DNA of 27,010 nucleotides from VBDM01 sp035651815 (GTDB lineage: Bacteria; Pseudomonadota; Gammaproteobacteria; Burkholderiales; SG8-39). The notes below the pieces were generated by a model that did not search any database, had not been told where the DNA came from, and was given only the letters and a program-made list of their open reading frames with translations. The position numbers were made by a program, and so were the translations under genes. The DNA is taken from the NCBI GenBank assembly GCA_035651815.1, contig DASRFB010000110.1, positions 1 to 27,010 on the forward strand, given 5' to 3'. Below, piece after piece: positions 23,051-27,010 of the stretch. Every line of letters starts with the position of its first letter. Position 1 is the stretch's first letter.

Positions 23051-23836
23051 ATGAGCCACACTGCGTTTCGCCATTTCTTCGTGCACGCGGAAGACGGCAT
23101 CGGCTGGCTCGAGTACCACCGTCCCCCGGTGAACGCCTTCGATTGGGAGATGCTGCGCGAGGCACCCGCCGCACTGCACGCGCTCGCGAGCGATCCCGCG
23201 GTGCGGGTCATCGTCGTCGCGAGCGCGCTGGAGAAGTACTTCAATTCGGGGGCCGATCTCAAGGTGCTCGCCGAAGTGCGCGGCGGCGCCATGCGCGAAT
23301 GGGTCGGGATCTGTCACGACCAGATCGTGCGCGAGCTGCGGATATGCACGAAGCCTCTCCTCGCCGCGATCCACGGCGTGGCCGTGGGCGGCGGGCTCGA
23401 GATCGCCTGGCACTGCGACGTGCGCTTCGCCGCCGACGATGCACGCATCGGGCAGCCCGAGATCAACATTGCGTTCATTCCACCGATCGGCGCCACCCAG
23501 GCGCTCGCGCGCCTGGTCGGCCGCCACCGCGCGCTGCGGTTCCTGTACGACGGAGAGCTGCTCCCGGCGCGCCGCGCGCTCGAGCTCGGCCTGGTCGACG
23601 AGGTGGTGCCGCGCGCGCGCCTGCGCGACGAGGTCATGCGCTACGCACGCAGGCTCGCCGGGAAGCCGGGGAACGCGCTTGCGGCCATCCGCCGCTGCAT
23701 CACCGAAGGCGGCGGCGTCGGCTTCGACGAAGGGCTCGCGATCGAGTTGGAGGAGGCGGTGCGGCTGTCGGAGTCGCAGAACTTCGCGGAAGGCGTCGCG
23801 GCCTTCCTCGCGAAGCGCGCGCCGCGCTGGGTCTAG
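23051..23836 (+). CDS. Enoyl-CoA hydratase/isomerase-family protein with both catalytic glutamates
   Basis: Crotonase-fold enzyme of 261 residues that probably hydrates an enoyl-CoA. The oxyanion-hole segment SGADLKVL is at 66-73 and GVAVGGGLEIAWHCD supplies E117, the equivalent of Glu144 of rat hydratase; GQPEINIAFIPPIGATQALARLVG supplies E137 (Glu164). The start at 23051 fits the fold; the frame is open far upstream but that part overlaps livG and livF antisense. It is divergent from the liv operon. A likely role is degradation of a short or branched acyl-CoA; the exact substrate is unknown. Confidence 0.9.
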   Translation: MSHTAFRHFFVHAEDGIGWLEYHRPPVNAFDWEMLREAPAALHALASDPAVRVIVVASALEKYFNSGADLKVLAEVRGGAMREWVGICHDQIVRELRICTKPLLAAIHGVAVGGGLEIAWHCDVRFAADDARIGQPEINIAFIPPIGATQALARLVGRHRALRFLYDGELLPARRALELGLVDEVVPRARLRDEVMRYARRLAGKPGNALAAIRRCITEGGGVGFDEGLAIELEEAVRLSESQNFAEGVAAFLAKRAPRWV

Positions 23837-23843
23837 TCGGCGC

Positions 23844-24635
23844 TCAGAGCTTCCAGTTCGGCTTCCGCTTGGCGATGAAGGCGCTCACGCCCTCGGCCGT
23901 GTCGTCGAGCATCATGTTGCAAGCCATCGCCTCCGATGCGACCTCGTAAGCCTGCGTCATGGACAGCTCGACCTGCTCGTAGAACACCTTCTTGCCGAGG
24001 GCGATCACGTCGCGCGGCTTGGAGATGATCGCGTCGACGAGGCGCTTGACCTCCGCGTCGAGCGCGACGTCGGGCGCGACGCGGTTCACCAGGCCCCACG
24101 CCTGCGCCTTGCGGGCGTCGATGAACTCGCCGGTGAGCAGCATCTCGAGCGCGGGCTTGCGCAGGAGGTTGCGCGCCACCGCAACGCCCGGGGTGGTGCA
24201 GAAGAGTCCCAGGGTGACACCGGACGTGGCGAAGCTTGCGCTCTCCGCCGCCACGGCGAGGTCGCACATCGCCACGAGCTGGCAGCCCGCTGCGGTCGCC
24301 ATGCCGTGCACGCGCGCGATGACCGGCTGCGGCATGCGCTGTATCGTCATCATCATGCGGCAACAGCGCTGGAACAGGTCACGGATGAAATCGTGGCTGC
24401 GGTTCGCCATCATCTCCTTGAGGTCGTGGCCAGCGCAGAACGCCTTGCCGCTGCCGGTGATGACGACCGCGCGCACGGCCTCGTCGCCCGCGATGTCTTC
24501 GAGAGCCAGGCGAATGTCTTCGATCATCGCGCCCGGAATCGAGTTGTACTGCGCCGGGCGGTTCAGGATCACGGTCTCGACGCCGCCTTCGCGGCGTCTC
24601 AGAATCGCCGGCTCGGCGGCGACGGGAGCGTTCAT
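23844..24635 (-). CDS. Crotonase-fold protein lacking both catalytic glutamates (ECHDC3-like)
   Basis: A 263-residue crotonase-superfamily protein. CAGHDLKEM (67-75) provides the oxyanion hole, but GMATAAGCQLVAMCDLAVAAE has Gln119 where hydratases have Glu144, and SFATSGVTLGLFCTTPGVAVAR replaces the GQPE motif. This pattern matches the ECHDC3-like branch, whose reaction is poorly defined, so calling it a hydratase would be unsafe. It follows the acyl-CoA ligase by 16 bases and is surely co-transcribed with it. Confidence 0.88.
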   Translation of the reverse strand: MNAPVAAEPAILRRREGGVETVILNRPAQYNSIPGAMIEDIRLALEDIAGDEAVRAVVITGSGKAFCAGHDLKEMMANRSHDFIRDLFQRCCRMMMTIQRMPQPVIARVHGMATAAGCQLVAMCDLAVAAESASFATSGVTLGLFCTTPGVAVARNLLRKPALEMLLTGEFIDARKAQAWGLVNRVAPDVALDAEVKRLVDAIISKPRDVIALGKKVFYEQVELSMTQAYEVASEAMACNMMLDDTAEGVSAFIAKRKPNWKL

Positions 24636-24651
24636 CGCGGAATCCTCCTCG

Positions 24652-26289
24652 CTATTCGATTGCGGACGTTGACTTCGCCTTCTGCCGCAGCATGAACTTC
24701 TGGATCTTGCCGGTCGAGGTCTTGGGCAGCGGCCCGAAGACGACCTGGCGCGGCGCCTTGAAGCGCGCGAGGTGCGCGCGGCAATGCTCGATCAGATCCT
24801 GCTCGCTCACCTGCGCGTCGGGCTTCAGCTCGATGAACGCGAGCGGCGTCTCGCCCCACTTCGGATCGGGCTTCGCGACGACCGCGGCGGCGAGCACCGC
24901 GGGATGGCGGTAGAGCACGTCCTCGACCTCGAGCGAGGAGATGTTCTCGCCGCCCGAGATGATGATGTCCTTGGCGCGGTCCTTGATCTTGACGTAGCCG
25001 TCGGGCTGCAGCACGGCGAGGTCGCCCGAGCGGAACCAGCCGCCCGCGAACGCCTCCTCGCTCGCTTTCCTGTTCTTGAGGTAGCCCTTCATGGTGATGT
25101 TGCCGCGGAACATGATCTCGCCCATGGTCTCGCCGTCGGAGGGCACGGGCCGCATCGTCTCGGGGTCCATCACCGCGAGGCCTTCCTCCATCAGGTAGCG
25201 CACGCCCTGGCGCCCCATGCGCTCGGTGCGCTGGCCGATGTCGAGATTCTTCCATTCGTCGTGCTTCGCGCACACGGTCGCCGGGCCGTAGACCTCGGTG
25301 AGGCCGTAGACGTGCGTCAGGTCCCAGCCGATGCGCTCCATGCCCTCGATCATCGCCGCGGGCGGCGCGGCCGCGGCGACCATCGCGTGCACCTTGTGCG
25401 AGATCCCGGCGCGCAGCCTGGGGTCGGCGTGGATCAGCGTCGAGTGCACGATCGGCGCGCCGCAGTAGTGCGTGACGCGGTGGCGGCGGACCAGGTCGAA
25501 GATCGCCTTCGCCTCGACCTTGCGCAGGCAGACGTTCACGCCCGCGTTCGCCGCGACCGTCCACGGGAAGCACCAGCCGTTGCAGTGGAACATCGGCAGC
25601 GTCCACAGGTAGACCGCGTGGTGCGGCATCGCCCAGGTGACGATGTTGCAGACCGCGTTCAGGTACGCGCCTCGGTGGTGGTAGACGACGCCTTTCGGGT
25701 TGCCGGTGGTGCCCGAGGTGTAGTTGAGCGAGATCGCGTCCCACTCGTCCTTCGGCGGCGACCATTCGTATGCCGGGTCCCCTTTCGCGATGAACGCTTC
25801 GTAATCCACGGCGCCGATGCGCCGGCCGGGGCCCTGGTACTCCGGGTCGTCGACGTCGATCACCGGCGGCTTCGACTCGAGCATCGCCAGCGCCTTCGCC
25901 ATCACGTCCGAGTACTCGCGGTCGACGATCACGAGCTTCGCGCCGCAGTGCTCCAGCATGAACGCGATCGCCTCCGGGTCGAGCCGCGTGTTGAGCGCGT
26001 TCAGCACCGTGCCCGCCATCGGCACGCCGAAATGGCACTCGACCATCTCGGGCGTGTTCGCGAGCATCACCGCCACCGTGTCGCCGCGCCCGAGACCGCG
26101 CATCGCGAGCGCCGAGGCGAGCCGGCGCGAGCGCGCGTAGGTCTCGGCCCAGGTGAAGCGGCGCTCGCCGTGGATCACGGCGGTGCGGCCCGGGTAGACC
26201 GCCGCGGCGCGCTCGATGAAGCCGAGCGGAGTCAGCGGAGCGTAGTTCGCGGGGTTGCGTTCGAGGTCGACTTCGTACGGGTTCGCCAC
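24652..26289 (-). CDS. Acyl-CoA synthetase (AMP-forming, acyl-CoA ligase family)
   Basis: A 545-residue ANL-superfamily ligase that activates a carboxylic acid with ATP and CoA. The P-loop-like A3 motif is YTSGTTGNPKG (190-200), followed by HVYGLTEVYGPATVC (A5), WFRSGDLAVLQPDGYVKIKDRAKDIIISGGENIS (A7-A8), and the C-terminal catalytic lysine in KTSTGKIQKF (A10). The N-terminal ERNPANYAPLTPLGFIERAA is typical of the medium-chain or methylmercaptopropionate-type ligases, so substrate prediction is not firm. The start is GTG at 26289. It is separated by ten bases from dnaQ, and its promoter may lie in the dnaQ tail (TTTTACAAG region). Confidence 0.92.
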   Translation of the reverse strand: MANPYEVDLERNPANYAPLTPLGFIERAAAVYPGRTAVIHGERRFTWAETYARSRRLASALAMRGLGRGDTVAVMLANTPEMVECHFGVPMAGTVLNALNTRLDPEAIAFMLEHCGAKLVIVDREYSDVMAKALAMLESKPPVIDVDDPEYQGPGRRIGAVDYEAFIAKGDPAYEWSPPKDEWDAISLNYTSGTTGNPKGVVYHHRGAYLNAVCNIVTWAMPHHAVYLWTLPMFHCNGWCFPWTVAANAGVNVCLRKVEAKAIFDLVRRHRVTHYCGAPIVHSTLIHADPRLRAGISHKVHAMVAAAAPPAAMIEGMERIGWDLTHVYGLTEVYGPATVCAKHDEWKNLDIGQRTERMGRQGVRYLMEEGLAVMDPETMRPVPSDGETMGEIMFRGNITMKGYLKNRKASEEAFAGGWFRSGDLAVLQPDGYVKIKDRAKDIIISGGENISSLEVEDVLYRHPAVLAAAVVAKPDPKWGETPLAFIELKPDAQVSEQDLIEHCRAHLARFKAPRQVVFGPLPKTSTGKIQKFMLRQKAKSTSAIE

Positions 26290-26299
26290 GAACCCGATT

Positions 26300-27010
26300 T
26301 TACAAGGGCGCGGGCCCCGGTGCGCGCGAGACGGCGGGGTTGATCGGCATCACGCCGGCGAGCGCCGCCTCGGATGGATCCGGCATCGGCACCGCGTCGA
26401 GCCGCTTCCAGACGCAGTGTCCCTTGCTCTCGGCGTCGATCGCGGCGAGCAGCTGCTCGTGCTCGGCGAGCTCCTCGGCGCTCGCCGCGAGCACGAGGAG
26501 CGCCGGCCGCCCGCCGGCGAGCGCGCCCGCGCCGGCCGCGGCCGCCGCGCGAGGAGCCTCGAGCTCGATCGCGAGGCTGTCCTGGCCGCGCGTCATGGCG
26601 AGATAGACGTCGGCGAGGAGCCGCGCGTCGAGCAGCGCCCCGTGCAGCGTCCGGTGGGCGTTGTCCACCGCGTAGCGCTCGCACAGCGCGTCGAGCGAGT
26701 TCTTCTTGCCCGGGTGCAGCTCGCGGGCGAGCGCGAGCGAGTCGACGACCGTGATGCCGTACTCGTTCGGCTTTCCCGGCTCGATGACCGGAAGGCCCAG
26801 CAATTTCAGCTCGTTGTTGAGGAACTCGATGTCGAAGGCGGCGTTGTGGATCACCACCTCGGCGCCGCGCAGGTACTCGAGCAGCTCGGCCGCGATCTCG
26901 GCGAACTTGGGCTTGTCGCGCAGGAACTCGTCGTCGATGCCGTGGACCTTGCGCGCGCCCTCCTCGCTCGAGCGCTCGGGGTTGACGTAGCGGTGGAAGT
27001 CGTTCCCCGT
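26300..27010 (-). CDS. dnaQ: DNA polymerase III epsilon subunit (5' end outside window)
   Basis: Proofreading 3'-5' exonuclease subunit of the replicative polymerase. About 236 residues are visible; the first exonuclease motif (DxE) lies outside. Visible are FHRYVNPER, ARKVHGIDDEFLRDKPKF, the second motif HNAAFDIEFLNNEL, and the third HGALLDARLLADVYLAM. The region after the exonuclease core is Ala-rich (APRAAAAAGAGALAGGRPALLVLAASAEELAEHEQLLAAID) and ends in a short tail that would bind the polymerase alpha subunit. The stop TAA is at 26300-26302. Confidence 0.94.
   Translation of the reverse strand, partial: TGNDFHRYVNPERSSEEGARKVHGIDDEFLRDKPKFAEIAAELLEYLRGAEVVIHNAAFDIEFLNNELKLLGLPVIEPGKPNEYGITVVDSLALARELHPGKKNSLDALCERYAVDNAHRTLHGALLDARLLADVYLAMTRGQDSLAIELEAPRAAAAAGAGALAGGRPALLVLAASAEELAEHEQLLAAIDAESKGHCVWKRLDAVPMPDPSEAALAGVMPINPAVSRAPGPAPL

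Overview
The window is high-GC DNA whose gene content looks like a betaproteobacterium, probably Burkholderiales or a related uncultured lineage. The clues are a short OmpA protein of the betaproteobacterial type, a betaproteobacterial-type fatty acid desaturase with a long C-terminal tail, a complete liv transporter and a dnaQ gene. This placement comes from protein resemblance recalled by eye; no search was run.

Layout. (1) 1-2273, minus: lipoprotein, groES and the 5' part of groEL, tightly packed. (2) 2509-5281, plus: OmpA-like protein, a 3-hydroxybutyrate-dehydrogenase-type SDR, a peroxiredoxin-5-like protein that has lost its catalytic cysteine, and a small membrane-anchored protein. (3) 5392-17867: a signalling and stress island with a REC-PAS-GGDEF protein, a hybrid histidine kinase, an unknown 82-residue protein, CsbD, a DUF883/ElaB-type protein, kaiC-kaiB followed by a crp/fnr gene, two more crp/fnr paralogues, an RsbRD-type histidine kinase coupled to a desaturase, and four small proteins, three of them in a plus-strand run with the first two overlapping. 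The kaiC reading frame is broken by an apparent 2-base deletion. (4) 17873-22969, minus: livG-livF-livK-livH-livM-cupin, with two copies of a hairpin-forming repeat between genes. (5) 23051-26289: two crotonase-fold proteins and an acyl-CoA ligase. (6) 26300-27010: dnaQ, cut by the window end.

The main discovery candidate is not a gene. A 16-bp dyad, TGTNCGNNNNCGNACA (often flanked as TA-site-GA), occurs eleven times between 2341 and 16640, almost all outside genes and upstream of the island genes. Four copies match perfectly, five have one mismatch and two have two. For twelve promoter directions, a hexamer centred exactly 32 bp downstream of the dyad centre always has A at position 2 and T at position 6 (for example GATACT, CATACT, CATGAT, TAGGAT, GACAAT). 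That is the geometry of a class II CRP-type activator site at -41.5 over a sigma-70 -10 box. Three Crp/Fnr paralogues with nearly the same recognition helix are encoded among these sites. I infer a local Crp/Fnr regulon joining redox and envelope proteins, c-di-GMP and histidine-kinase signalling, KaiBC, membrane-lipid desaturation, CsbD and possibly a chaperonin operon. The same geometry predicts that two small genes (4901 and 16674) are leaderless, because the predicted transcription start is the A of the ATG.
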